A stretch of DNA of 64,000 nucleotides from Dama dama. Lineage: Eukaryota > Chordata > Mammalia > Artiodactyla > Cervidae. A model generated the notes under the pieces. That model saw only the letters and a list, made by a program, of their open reading frames with translations. It searched no databases and had not been told where the DNA came from. This document shows positions 46,611 to 58,487 of this stretch, piece after piece; position 1 is the stretch's first letter, and every line of letters starts with the position of its first letter. The stretch spans positions 51,610,501 to 51,674,500 of the forward strand of contig NC_083704.1 in NCBI RefSeq assembly GCF_033118175.1. The letters are read 5' to 3'. A program made the translations under genes and the position numbers.

Positions 46611-47739
46611 CTCCACCGCACCTTCAGACACCAGGATTGTAACAGTGAGGACCACAGTCCTCAGGAACACATGCTGACAAAAGATTTTTGAGCCGCTTCT
46701 GAGTAGGAGAGACAGTCTGGGAGATGGCATTTGGATGCCACAGTGATAAGATTTCTGGGGCATTTCACGGACATGAAGGAACAGAAGGTCTGCAGTGAGG
46801 GCTGCCCTGGGAAGCCTGGACCAGGTCTGGACAGACAGGCGCACACACAACGAGGGACAGCGCAGGCAGAAAACAGACCAGGAGAGGGAGAGGCCGACCT
46901 CAGTCAGGCAGGCGGAGCAGCTCCCCACCACCCGCGAAGCAAATGAGGGTTCTGGATACGCAACAGCAGCCAAGTGACAGAGGAGCATCCCCGGAAGAGA
47001 AAAGGCCCACAAAAAGAGAAAAGGCCACTCCAGTCCTGAACCAGGGGACAGGCGGCCAGGGGCACAAGAGCTGGGTCCATCCACCCAGGGATGGGGATTT
47101 CTTGGAAGATGCAGTGCAAAGGACAAAAGGGAAGAAGACCATTTGGGGAGTCGATCTGAAAGGTCTGGAAGGCAGGCTGGACAAGGAGGAAAGCAAAGGT
47201 GTTCAGGCATCACAGAGGAAGAAGAACAGGTCCCAGGCACAGCCACACAGGGAAGGGCTGCTGTGGCAGGGGCTCAGGGTCCACGGCATGGGCGTGGAGA
47301 CTCAGAGAGAGGGAGAAAGTCCCTTCAAATGAGAGGCCAGAGTATTGCTGAGGACATCAACCATATACTTGAGCCAAAATAGGCACGCAGGGAGATTACA
47401 AGTTGCCAGGGTCATCAGTGAACCAGAAGCACTCTCTGGCCAGTGGGCAGAGCAAAATGACCCTGAATGTGTGCCGGGAAATGGCTAAAATGACCCGGTG
47501 AGGACCAGACTGACCCTGACCCACGACTGGCCCTTCTGCCTCCAGATTCCTTCTCTATGGCCCCTCCCCCTGCACTCCATCCAAAGTGCTGCAGCGACAG
47601 CCATGCCTTACGACAACTGCACTCAGGTGAAAGGCACACTCCAGCAGCATCTTTACATGGTCATGTCTGCACACGTGTAGAAAAATGCGTCTGTACTCTC
47701 CCATTCACGGTCTGCAAAATATCCTCCCGCCTTCAGTAA
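46611..47739. other. GC-richer unique DNA with long chance frames
   Basis: A 214-residue minus-strand frame spans 46602-47246, but plus-strand frames overlap it. It begins inside the MIR fragment at its 3' end, and no domain is recognisable. I treat it as non-coding. Confidence 0.45.
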
Positions 47740-48290
47740 TCTCTTAGTTTATAAACTATGCTAATGAGAGGGCCTCATAAACAACATTAATAATGAAATA
47801 CAAGACATGGAGCTCATTTGATAAAATATTCATTAAAGGTTTAATTAAATTGAAAAACAAGACATTGATTTTTGCACGAGGGAAAACGCTACAGATTTGA
47901 AGAATTAAAGAATCCCACATCTGTTGCTGTTCAGAAGCTTTGAGTAATCAGAGCAGTGGCAGTGTGCAAAATGGAAAAGTACACACAGGTACCTTTCCTA
48001 TGAAATGAAAGGTGCTCTCCAAAAAATATGAGCATGACAAAATATTAATCGAGACCTTTTCTTGCATTTTCTTCCAGAAGAGACCTTTACTTCTTTTCCC
48101 CCACAAAGGAAATCAGAATCTGTTATAGTTTTACATATGCATTATACACCTCTAACTGTGAATAGTTAGATAGATCGACTCAATAAATCATTAAGTTACT
48201 TAAAAGTTCGAATTTTTTGGAATGATTTCTCAGTGGCATTAAATAACTTTAAGGTCAGAAAATGCCTGGTTAAAAATTCATACCTCCAAA
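47740..48290. other. Repeat-free AT-rich block, conserved-element candidate
   Basis: No repeat is recognised. The block is dense in TAAT cores, including the palindrome TTAATTAA at 47841-47848, and has no long frame. Its composition differs sharply from the GC-rich sequence to the left. See the finding. Confidence 0.35.
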
Positions 48291-49159
48291 GCTAGAAGGT
48301 GAAAAAGAGCTGCCTAGGCAGAAGGCATTGGTCCTCACACAGGCCTCTGCCTTCTCTGGGTCAAGGGAATCTCCACCCACTGACCTGTGTCCCTCTTGGC
48401 CAGGGCTCTCTGACTCTGTCAGAGAAAAGAGAACGCTGAACCAGGGCCCCAGAGCCATCAGTGACCTCCACCACTTCACTGTCTTGTCATAACCTCTGTG
48501 AAGCACTTCTCTGCTCCCCAGGCAGGAGGAGCATCTCCTTCTCGACACGTCCCACACCATGCCCAGAGCTCACACAAAGCAGGGCTCACCCTCAGTGCCA
48601 ACGGCCTGTGTTGTGTCTGCCCAGCTAGTAGGCTCCAGCCCGGGGCTCCAAGCAGGACTGGGTCTGAGTCACATTCATGTTCCTCGTGGCAACAAAGGTG
48701 CTGAGCCAGCACCGATGAGGGGATGCTTCCGCCCCAAGCTCTCCGAGTATCTCAAAGAAGGAGTCCTTTCAAACCCAGGAGGGCAACTCTTGGCAGGTTC
48801 AGTGAGAGAGACATGTAGGTATTGCCCCAGCAAGTTGCCAGCATTCTTTCAACCAACCATTAGTTCTTCAATTAGCAATACCCAAATGTAGAGTAAGTTC
48901 TTTTCTTGATTCCACTCACCTACTGGATTTCCCTTTAGCGCTTAAGGGGCTTTGCTGAGACCTGAGGAACAGCCTTTACTAACCTATCTCCAGATGTGAC
49001 AATAACTCGCTTTAAGCTCTAGTTCCTAATAAAGGTGTGAGAAAACACCCCCTCAAGATGCGTGGTAAGACAACACAGAATATGGTGACCTAACCCATGC
49101 CCACTATTTCAACAACTCACTTTGTGTCAATGAATTCCAAAGTCACGCCTCTAGCCTTG
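48291..49159. other. Non-repetitive DNA, no gene recognised
   Basis: Frames at 48270-48712 (minus) and 48498-48891 (plus) overlap on opposite strands. None has a recognisable family. Confidence 0.45.
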
Positions 49160-49460
49160 AGCCCACTTGTATAAGCTCCCACCCAATCGCTCCACTTAGT
49201 ATGTTAAGGCATCTCAAACTCAGCATGTCCCAAACTGAGGCCATGATCTTGCTCTCCCTGCCAATACTGGCCCTTTCCCCCAGGGTTTCCTAACCCAGAA
49301 AATGATCCTAGCACCCGTCCAAGCCCAAATCCTGCAAGTCTGTCTTACTTTCCCTCCTCCATCTACCATGACCAGACAATCCCAAACTGCTCCTCACTCT
49401 ACTGCTCAATGGCTCTTCTCTCTTCCACTTCTGTCCAACCCCACCATCACCAACATCATC

Positions 49461-51105
49461 CAGTCAGTCAGTTTAGTTGCTCAGTCACATCAACTCTTTC
49501 CGACCCCATGAACTGCAGCACGCCAGGCCTCCCTGTCCATCACCAACTCCGGGAGTTTACTAAAACTCATCTCAATCGAGCCGGTGATGCCACCCAACCA
49601 TCTCATTCTCTGTCGTCCCCTTCCCCTCCCACCTCCAATCTTTCCCACCATCAGGGTCTTTTCAAATGAGTCAGCTCATCAGGTGGCCAAAGTATTGGAG
49701 TTTCAGCTTCAACATCAGTCCTTCCAGTGAATATTCAGGACTGATTTCCTTTAGGATGGACTGATTGGATCTCCTTGCAGTCCAAGGGACTCTCAAGAGT
49801 CTCCTCCAACACCACAGTTCAAAAGCATCAACTCTTCAGGGCTCGGCTTTCTTTATAGTCCAACTCTCACATCCATACATGACTACTGGAAAAACCACAG
49901 CCTTGACTAGATGGACTTTTGTTGGCAAAGTAATGTCTCTGCTTTTTAATATGCTGTCTAGGTTGGTCATAACTTTCCTTCCAAGGCTCTTTTAATTTCA
50001 TGGCTGCAGTCACCATCTGCTGTGATTTTGGAGCCCAAAAAAATCAAGTCTGCCACTGTTTCCCCATCTATTTGCCATGGGATCGGATGCCATGATCTTA
50101 GTTTTCTGAATGTTGAGCTTTAAGCCAACTTTTTCACTCTCATCAAGAGGCTCTTTAGTTCTTCACTTTCTGCCATAAGGGTGGTGTCATCTGCATATCT
50201 GAGGTTATTGATATTTCTCCCAGCAATCTTGATTCCAGCTTGTGCTTCATCCAGTCCAGCATTTCTCATTATGTACTCTGCATATAAATTAAATAAGCAG
50301 AGTGACAATATACAGCCTTGACGTACTCCTTTTCCTATTTGGAACCAGTGTGTTGTTCCATGTCCTGACCTGCATACAGATTTCTCAAGAGGCAGGTCAG
50401 GTGGTCTGGTATTCCCATTTCTTGAAGAATTTTCCACAGTTTATTGTGATCCACACAGTCAAAGGCTTTGGAATAGTCAATAAAGCAGGAATAGATGTTT
50501 TTCTGGAACTCTCTTGCTTTTCCGATGAGCCAGCAGATGTTGGCAATTGGTTCCTGTGCCTTTTCTAAAACCATCTTGAATGTCTGGAAGTTCATAGTTC
50601 ACATACTGTTGAAGCCTGGCTTGGAGAATTTTGAGCTTTGCTTTACTAGCGTGTGAGATGAGTGCAATTGTGTGATAGTCTGAGCATTCTTTGGCATTGC
50701 CTTTCTTTGGGACTGGAATGAAAACTGACCTTTTCCAGTCCTGTGGCCACTGCTGAGTTTTCCAAATTTGCTGGAATATTGAGTGCAGCATTTTCACATC
50801 ATCATCTTTTAGGATTTGAAATAGCTCAACTGGAATTCCATCACCTCCACTAGCTTTGTTCATAGTGATGTTTCCTAAGGTCCACTGGACTTCACATTCC
50901 AGGATGTCTGGCTCTAAATGGGTGATCACATCATTGTGATTATCTGGGTTGTGAAGATCTTTTTTGTACAGTTCTTCTGTGTATTCTTGCCACCTCTTCT
51001 TAATATCTTCTGCTTCTGTTAGGTCCATACCACTTCTGTCCTTTATTGTGCCCATCTTTGCATGAAATGTTCCCTTGGTAGCTCTAATTTTCTTGAAGAG
51101 ATCTC
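49461..51105 (-). mobile_element. BovB LINE (copy 7), 1.65 kb, antisense
   Basis: A minus-strand BovB covers RT through tail, with its right end at cttgaagagatctc. It contains an intact YADD box in the frame at 50120-50437 (NNLRYADDTTLMAES). Frameshifts near 50,440-50,520 and deletions elsewhere break the ORF. Unlike copies 2 and 3 it lacks the amber codon and reads VRQGC in motif B, so it did not take part in their homogenisation. Confidence 0.93.
50120..51055 (-). pseudogene. BovB reverse transcriptase remnant (copy 7)
   Basis: Three overlapping minus-strand frames together cover the RT: 50477-51055 (KRSVFIPVPKKGN, GFRKGTG), 50335-50595 (FIDYSKAFDCVDHNKLWKIL, motif A with the catalytic Asp) and 50120-50437 (VRQGCILSLCLFNLY, then YADD). 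The usual ILSPCLF reads ILSLCLF. Frame changes near 50,520-50,560 and 50,370-50,430 prevent a continuous protein. The family role is target-primed reverse transcription of BovB RNA. This copy is inactive. Confidence 0.9.
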
Positions 51106-51166
51106 ATGTTATCATTATTTCCCCCACTCTGAACAACTCCAGTAGTTGCATAATCAGGCTCCCTAG

Positions 51167-51291
51167 CTTTTCCTTTAGTTTTCATTTTATTGAAATACAG
51201 TTGATCTACAACATTGTGTTTCACGGGTACATCAAAGTGATTCAGCTATACAGATTTTTTTAGTTTTAATTTTATTGGCGTATAGTTGATT
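51167..51291 (-). mobile_element. Two L1 3' tails in tandem, antisense
   Basis: A duplication aggctccctag / aggctccctaa (51156-51166 and 51292-51302) bounds the insert. Inside, the L1 3' terminus occurs twice in the same orientation: cattttattgaaatacagtt at about 51182, and ttaattttattggcgtatag at about 51267. The second copy is only about 40 bp long. Confidence 0.75.
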
Positions 51292-51770
51292 AGGCTCCCT
51301 AATTCTTTCTTGTTTCATTCTTGCCCTTCCCCCAATAGATATCTACCCTGTTGTCAAGGCCGCTTTTCTAAAACACAAGTAAACCCCCTGCCTCAAACCC
51401 TTCAGAGGCTTCTCACAGCCCTTAGACAAAATCAAAGATCATAAGGCCCTCTATAAGATGACCTTGTGGTCCTCATCCCTGGCTCAATGCTTGTCTAGTT
51501 ACACAAAGATCCATCTAATTCCTTGAACATGCCACACCCTGAATCATCATATCTATCTTCATATCCTCTTCTCACTTAGCAAAAGCCAACCCAGCATCTG
51601 TGTCTCACTTACATACCACTGTCTCAGGGCAGCCCACCTGACCCCCAGACTAGTCAGGTCTTTCTTCCTATATCCCTCAGTGTCTTACATTTATCCTGGT
51701 ATTTATTCAATACCTTTCTTCTCAATTAGACTGTAAGTGTCATGGAGTTAAAGACAGAGCCCGTCTGGTT

Positions 51771-52659
51771 TTGAATTAAAGCATGTGGGTTTAGTTTAGT
51801 TGCTCAGTAGCTCATAAGTAACCTTGGTCAAAGACCTTATTATCTTTAGGTCTTAACTTTCCCACCTGTAACACAGAAATATTTAATAACCACTTGTTAA
51901 ATCCAGAGGGTTTATGGAAATGATGAGTAAGACAACCTAACTAAAGACAGTCTACAGTTGACGAAGATTTGTACAGTAATGTAAAGGATAATAAATACAT
52001 AGACTGTATTATTAGATATATTTATTGCAGTTAGTTTTCATAACGCTAAACCAGTCTCCAGTTCTCATAAATATGTTTCAGGGGCCACAAGGAATTTTAA
52101 AAAGCGAAGAGGGTTAGTTTTGCTTTGCTATCTTCTGTGATACACATTCTTATCATTGGCGACACTGCAGGGTGAAGAATCTTTGCCTCAGAGAGAATCA
52201 AGACAATCAAAGAAATAGATGAGAAGGCTACCAATAAAGAAGCAGAAGAGGTCCCTTGGAAGTAGGAGCGATTGGCCTTCCAAGGGGGAAAAACAGAAAA
52301 GAGGCAAGATAAAAACAGTGGGCAAACCCTCCCTCTCCGTGAATTCCTGTGGCTGATGCACTGGCCGTGGGGCTGTCACAGCCCACGAGGAACCGGAGCC
52401 CTTCCCCTCATCCCGACCCGAGCCTGCCGTCAGATGAGGACACCCAAGAGCCTTCAGTGGCCAGTCTGTCACACGCAGGTCCTGCACAGTGTGGAGGCTA
52501 CTTTGCTCCGGAATCTCAACCACAGCTGGACCTGCTTAAGCCAAGTGCGGCGGAGAACAAAGGATCCGCAAGGGAATAGAAGCTTCCCGAGGCAGGGGCT
52601 CTGGGTCAGGGGCTCCAACAGGTCCACGGGGGTTGAGTGATCACCGCAGGCTCTACTCT
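51771..52659. other. Non-repetitive DNA, no gene recognised
   Basis: AT-rich to 52,140, then GC-richer. Frames at 52188-52640 on both strands overlap and show no domain. Confidence 0.45.
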
Positions 52660-52800
52660 AGGCCTCCCGCCACCCTCCTGTGTGAGCTTCCCTTTCCTCC
52701 TCTGTGGAGCAAGGATGACATGGCCCGCTGGGCCTGCCTCCCCAGGCTGCTGTCAAGGTCAAACAGGGAGACAATGCACTCTGTAAAAGGTAAAGCCCCA
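52660..52800 (+). repeat. MIR SINE fragment
   Basis: The order gcttccctttcctcctctgt, gagcaaggatgacatggccc, then gctgtcaaggtcaaacaggg and taaaaggtaaagcccc fits a GC-shifted MIR 3' half. Confidence 0.55.
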
Positions 52801-54100
52801 TGCCTGGGTGAGGCAGTTGCCATCCTCTCCCAGGGGGCCCTCTCCCAGGCAGAGAGCAAGCAAGTGGCGTGGCTCTGGGAGGCTGTACCTCAAGAAAGCT
52901 CCACCCCCAGGCCCAGTGGGAAATCGCACTCCCCCAGACAAAGTGTTCACTCTCTCCCCGGCTCAAATCAGGTGTTCAATTCATGTGACACCAATAAAAG
53001 CACGTCCAGGAGGTAGAATCACAAAGCAGGCTTTGCGAGTGCTGTGATGAAAATAGGTCAACCTGCTTTAAGATTCAAACCTGGCCTCAACCCTGATTTT
53101 TTTTTTTAAGTCAAAAAAATTTTTTTAGACACAGTGACAATTGTTTTGGCATCAGGACTGTACGTGGGCCAGGTGCGTCTGCTAAGAAGCAGATCTACAC
53201 TATGCACTATGGATGAATGCCCCAGCCTGACTCCCAGAATCCTGGCTCCCCAACTGCAAATCCAGCTCCGAGAGCAAGGTCTCCCCAGGCAGGCAGGAAG
53301 CCATGCTCACCAGAGTTGTCAGCCCTGGGTTTCACCTTCCTATTTCTACTCATTATATTTAACTTATGAAGCAAGCATTTTGGCAGAAGTCTAGGTGTGA
53401 TTAGATAAAGGCACGTGAAGACAGCAGCTGACCCACATTGAAAATGAATTAAGCAGCTTCAATTGACACATGCCTTTCTTTTAAAAACAGAAGAAGTGGT
53501 AGAAGCATAAAGACGAGACATGAATTAAGCTTTCTCATTCTTCAGAAAAGCCTCAAGCACAGATATACTTTGGGGATTTTTGCTATTGAGACATTATATT
53601 TTTTCCCCCACGTCCCTCCCAGCACTCCAGCTTTATAAACCAGAACTAAGAGCCTCTCATAGAGACATCTACGCAATGTGGCAAGCAGGAAGGCAGATGT
53701 GCTTTGCAGACACACATTCTTTTAAGCCTATCATTAAGCAAAGACACCAGGACTACAGCTCCAGCAATCCACTGAACAACAAATCTTTCAGTCTTCTGTG
53801 AATATCAAAGAAGAGCTTCTCTTTGACCTTCAAGGAGCTTACAGTTAAGCTAGGGAACAAAACCCCCAAAGCAATTTGGACAATGAAAAAGCAAATCAAA
53901 GATGAGCTCCCTGAGAGCTAGGACTAAGTCTTTTTTTTTTTTTTTTCTGCATTCCTGTCTTGGGGCTTTTAAATGTTGGATAGTGAAGGAATAGATGGAT
54001 GGATGGGATGGACAGGCAGATGATGGAAGGGGCTATAACTGCAATAAGGATTAAAGATGGAAACAAGTGGTAAAGATTCTGCAGGTTTAGGAGAGTAGAA
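52801..54100. other. Non-repetitive DNA with T-runs
   Basis: T-runs lie at 53098-53108 and 53932-53946. A short gatg tandem lies near 53,994-54,010. Sequence at 53,340-53,560 is AT-rich and repeat-free. The 53,820-53,960 part has faint L2-tail wording (aaggagcttacagttaagct). No gene is recognised. Confidence 0.4.
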
Positions 54101-54110
54101 AGAAAATAGG

Positions 54111-54359
54111 GGAACTTCCTTGGTGGCCCAGTGGTTACGATTCTGCTTTGTAGAGCAGAGGACGTGGGTTCAATTCCTGGTCAGAGAATTAAGATTCCAT
54201 ATGTCTCAGAGCAACTAAGCCCTCAAGATGCAACTACTGAGCCTTTGAGCCACAGCTAGTCAGTCTGTGCACCACAATGAAGATCCTGTGTACCACAACT
54301 AAGACCAGACGCAGCAAATACGTAAGTAAATAAATAAAATTTAAAAAAAAGAAAAGAAA
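54111..54359 (+). mobile_element. CHR-type tRNA-Glu-derived SINE (long form)
   Basis: It starts acttccttggtggcccagtg, has a B-box-like gggttcaattcctgg near 54,166, then the CHR 3' region (aaccacaactaagaccagac-like wording) and an A-rich tail. The duplication agaaaatagg at 54101-54110 and 54360-54369 bounds it. Confidence 0.85.
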
Positions 54360-54369
54360 AGAAAATAGG

Positions 54370-54940
54370 AGCATCTCCAAAGGAGCAGGAGCAACATTTC
54401 CAATCACCTCCCACCCTACCACTGCAGCCCCTACCAGTACTCATCTCAAAAACACTTTAGGACACTAGCCGGTGCTACAGCCTTCGAGAAGGTTCTCTCA
54501 AGGTAAGATCTGTGTGCATCTGTTCACTCCGCATGTGTCAGACAGTCAGTGAGCTACCAAAGGAATGAGAGAGAGACAAACGAGAGGGTTCATGCGAGTA
54601 ATAAATGGGGTCCCAGACCCACCTGGATTAGGACCTGCCCTACTTGGCTTGTCATCCTAGAACATCATACACCATAGCTGCTGTCTTTCTCAGAGAGGCC
54701 AAATCCCTTAACAAGTGAAAATCAAATGCTTTCTTTGTGCCTTTCCAAAAAGAAAAAAAAAAAAAAAAACGACCTAGAATAACCATGAAGAGACCCCCTC
54801 CTCTCCCTTGACTTCCCCCATAGTGCTATAAAGCAGCCTGTATCAGGTGGGAACACAAATGACGCCACCACCACAGCTCCGGGCTGCCCCCCAATGAGCC
54901 CCAGCTTGTACACCTACTTAACAGAATGCTGAGGTGGTTG
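54370..54940. other. Non-repetitive DNA
   Basis: A poly-A run lies at about 54750-54768. No frame of interest was found. Confidence 0.45.
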
Positions 54941-55303
54941 TCTTTTCAAACTGTTCATGGGGTTCTCTATGTTCTTGCAGTCCCTTGGACCACAAGGAGA
55001 TCAAACCAGTCAGTCCTAAAGGAAATCAGTCCTGAATATTCATTGGAAGGACTGACGCTGAAGCTGACACTCCAACACTTTGACCACCTGATGGGAAGAA
55101 CTGACTCCTTGGAAAAGACCCTGATGCTGGGGGAAAGACTGAAGGCAGGAAGAGAAGGGGACGACAGAGGATGAGATGGTTGGACGGTATCACCGACTTG
55201 ATGGACGTGAGTTTGAGCAAGCTCCAGGAGCTGGTTATGGACAGGGAAGCCTGGCATGCTGCCGCCCATGGGGTCATAAAGAGTCGGACACGACTGAACT
55301 GAA
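54941..55303 (+). mobile_element. BovB 3' end (copy 8) with aberrant 5' junction
   Basis: A perfect 12-bp duplication ctgaggtggttg at 54929-54940 and 55304-55315 defines the insert. From about 54979 it is standard BovB (cttggaccacaaggagatc to acacgactgaactgaa). The first about 38 bp matches BovB only patchily. The frame at 54926-55174 covers the end of the BovB ORF. Confidence 0.9.
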
Positions 55304-55315
55304 CTGAGGTGGTTG

Positions 55316-56454
55316 CCAGGGCTCTGCCCTCTGCTGGGCACCTCATGTCCCCCTGGCAGAGTTCCTGCCCATGAACAGTGCAGACTCGCCAAGCAGAAAG
55401 CCCCGGAGGAGTGCCCCAACTGGTAGTTTTGCAGCCACAGGAGGCCTTACACTCTAACTCGAGCACAGGCTGCTGCCGGCACGAGCTGTTCTCAAGTCAA
55501 GGAGGGGTGAGCTGAGGTTGCCGAGCATGTCCCCCACCCCCTGCCAGTAACAGGCAAAGAGGCACATTTGGGTCCAGTGCCCTCTCTGCAGCACAGGGTC
55601 TGAGTGTTCTTTGAGTGAAGAGAATTCAGACTGCATTTGGCAGGTACAGGGCAGACAGACCCAGCCCTCAGCTGGTCCCTGTGCTGAACAAGGAAGGACC
55701 AGGCAGAGTGACTGACATTCAAACTGTCTGCCCCCCACAGGGCCAGCCTCAAGATCCTACAGGCAGCCAAAGGGTCTCCAAAATCCACTCAACCGCAGGT
55801 CAGCATACATGTGGACCGAGACCCACAGCAGAGCCATTTCATTCCCTGAAGAGACATCACACAAATGGCACGTGTCCGAGGCCGTTCTGGGCCAGGTGCT
55901 GGGGCTGGGAGATGACACAGAGAAGGGGGCACAGTCCTGCTCACCAGGACTGTGAGTGCCTGAGACCAGTGGGTGTGCCTGAGAAGAGGGAAGGCATTCC
56001 CACTGAACGGAACTCACTCCCAATAAACTTCCTATGACCTGAGAATTTTTTAAATGAGTTGTTAAAAATTAATCCACATACCAATGTTCTTCCTTCTAGA
56101 CTGTAAGGTGCCTCACTTTTCAAGAGGAACAGAAATCTCTGAAAATTGGAGGGAAAAAAGTGCACACAGATATGAAATCATGCACCCAATTGCATGCAGT
56201 TCCCAGATCACCTGAAACCCAATGGCAGGCACCAAGAGGTCCCCGGGCCCTTGGTCAAGAGCCCTGTCCCAAAGGAGAACTAGTTCCACCAGCTGGCCAG
56301 GCTACTGGCGCCACTTGTACTAGAGCAGGTCCGAGACACAAGATGAGGCAGGTGGTCCCCAAGTCCCCTCCGACTAAGACAAAGACTCAGTCTGCTTCTG
56401 CTGAGCCCCAGACCCCAGAAATCCTGAAGGTCCTTCCTGGCTGCCCCCAGTGAG
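55316..56454. other. Non-repetitive DNA, no gene recognised
   Basis: Overlapping frames on both strands (55454-55788 minus, 55615-56037 plus) reflect base composition. No domain is visible. Confidence 0.45.
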
Positions 56455-56720
56455 GATCCACCCCTGACCCTTCTCATCTCGTACTTACTCTACCTGGAAT
56501 GCTTGTCCCTGAAACCTCCAAGAGTTCAAAGCCTAATCATCCTTTTCAAGTTGAGCTCAAACATTCTTCCTTTCAAATCCATGCCTGCCCATCTCCCTAC
56601 CCTCCTGCCCTGAGTATCAAGCACTGTATCTGCCCCTCTCTTGGGTTCCCAGTCACTATACAAACTGCGCTGTAACTTTTCTATATACATGTCACCTCTC
56701 CTCAGACTCAGCCTCTTCAA
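56455..56720 (+). repeat. L2 LINE 3' region
   Basis: The L2 wording is ttactctacctggaatgctt, then ttcaagttgagctcaaacat, ctgagtatcaagcactgtat and a final gactcagcctcttcaatt. Confidence 0.65.
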
Positions 56721-57525
56721 TTAAAGGCAGGGGGTTCACAGATGCAGAAGCCCCTAGAGGTAGCCTCACTAGGGACCTTATGCAGGAAATGCTCAGAAGA
56801 CAACCACAAAGTGGGAGGAGGTGGATTTACAGATTTGTGAGAGAGTAAGACAAGGACCACCTGAAGAAAGGGGGACCGCTTTCTGCTATGTTTTAATGGC
56901 AAGGAAAGAGAAATGCTAGGACATCTAAATGAAAAACACAGGAGAATATATTCCCACCAAGGTGAGAACCTTAAATCAAGTGCAGAGTCTGTGCCTACAT
57001 ACAAGTGATGGTATCCAGGAGGGAGGCCCCAGATGTGGATCCAAACAGAAAATCAGTATGTGGAGAGAAGAGTCCGAAAGCACCACTGAGAACAGCTGCA
57101 TCAAGATGCTCAGGCTCTATCCTCAGACACAGCGGTACCCCCAAACCTAGAGACAAAGGCAGACTGAACCAAGCACTGGCTTGTCTGCTCAGAGTACCAA
57201 CACCATGGAGGCCCGGATGCCTGCACTTCAATTCATCAGCAGGGAGCACAGTGGCAAGAAGACACCAGGTGAGGTACTGGGTTTCAGCTCTGCTATCATC
57301 CAGCTCCGGGACCTGGGAGCCTGCTTCCACACCGCCCTATTCCGAGGCCTTAGTTTTCTTGTATTTAAAATGAGAACATTCAATTATAACTCAAAATCTT
57401 TCCAGCCCTGAGGTTCCAGAAATATTGAGTATTTAGCAAATATCTTCTCTGTCTCACATCAGACTAGGCCCAGAGGAAGTTACAAAAGAATGTTGAGACC
57501 ACTTTTTCTTCTGAAATTGACCACT
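56721..57525. other. Non-repetitive DNA, weak MIR wording at right
   Basis: A short MIR-like patch (gggacctgggagcctgcttc to gtatttaaaatgagaac) lies at about 57,305-57,380. Frames at 56995-57411 occur on both strands and are not credible genes. Confidence 0.4.
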
Positions 57526-57537
57526 GCTATAGACTGC

Positions 57538-57904
57538 TTTTGAACACTGATGTTGGAGAAGACTCTTGAGAGTCCCTCAGACTGCAAGGAGATCCAACCA
57601 GTCCATCCTAAAGGAGATCAGTCCTGAGTGTTCATTGGAAGGACTGATGTTGAAGCTGAAACTCCAATATTTTGGCCACCTGATACGAAGAACTGACTCA
57701 TTTGAAAAGACCCTGGTACTGGGAAAGACTGGAGGCAGGAGGAGAAGAGGACGACAGAGGATGAGATGGTTGGATGGCATCACCAACTGAAAGGACATGA
57801 GTTTGAATAAACTCTGGGAGTTGGTGATGGACAGGGAGGCCTGGCATGCTGCAGTCCATGGGGTCGCAAAGAGTCAGACACAACTGAGCAACTGAACTGA
57901 ACTG
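57538..57904 (+). mobile_element. BovB 3' end (copy 9)
   Basis: It runs cttttgaacactgatgttgg to gagcaactgaactgaactg. The 8-bp duplication atagactg (57530-57537 and about 57905-57912) marks its insertion near the start of an MLT1A LTR. The frame at 57566-57790 is the BovB C-terminal block. Confidence 0.92.
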
Positions 57905-58082
57905 ATAGACTGAATGTTTGTGTCCTCCAAACATTCATTTGTTTAAGGTCTAACCCCCAGTGTGATGGTAACTGGGTGGGAGGGGTGCTTTGGGAGGTGA
58001 AGGTCATAAGAGCAGAGCCCCCATGAATGGGATGGTACCCTTAAAAAAGAGACTTCAGAGACCTCCTCTTTCACAAAGTGTT

Positions 58083-58487
58083 GTTCTGTCGCTAAGTCAT
58101 GTCAGACTCTTTGTGACCCAAGGCATACCAAGCTTCCCTCTCCTTCATTATCTCTTGGAGTCTGCTCAAACTCATGTCCATTGAGTCGATGATGCCTTCC
58201 AACCATCTCATCATCTGTCGTCCCCTTATCCTCATGCCCTCAATCCTTCCTAGCATCAGTGTCTTTTCCAACGAGTTGGCTCTTCACATCAGATGGCCAA
58301 AGTATTGGAGCTTCAGCTTCAGCATCAGTCTTTTCAATGAATTTTTAGGGTTGATTTCCTTCAAGATTGACTGATTTGATCTCCTTTTTGTCCAAGGGAC
58401 TCTCAAGTTTCTTCTCCAACACCACCATTCGAAAGCATCAATTCTTCGGTGCTCAGCCTTCTGATTTATGGTCCAACTCTCACATCC
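58083..58487 (-). mobile_element. BovB 3' end (copy 10), antisense
   Basis: This is an antisense BovB tail from gttctgtcgctaagtcatgt to ggtccaactctcacatccg. The duplication ttcacaaagtg / ttcacaatgtg at about 58071-58081 and 58489-58499 (one mismatch) bounds it within the MLT1A LTR. Confidence 0.9.

Larger units (their letters stand above)
49160..51770 (+). mobile_element. Old L2 LINE split by BovB and an L1 tail
   Basis: The L2 text reads collinearly across the inserts. It runs ctcaaactcagcatgtccca near 49215, then after the BovB gttatcattatttcccccac, and after the L1 tail aattctttcttgtttcattc, aaacccttcagaggcttctc and aattagactgtaagtgtcat near 51726. Removing 49461-51105 and 51167-51291 leaves about 0.84 kb of L2. 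It is a strongly degraded 3' portion. Confidence 0.75.

Noticed and set aside
46602..47246. 214-residue minus-strand frame, the longest host-like ORF outside LINEs
   Set aside because: It runs into a MIR fragment at its C-terminal end, overlaps plus-strand frames at 46943-47332 and 46731-46977, has Ser/Pro/Leu/Cys-rich low-information composition, and shows no domain.
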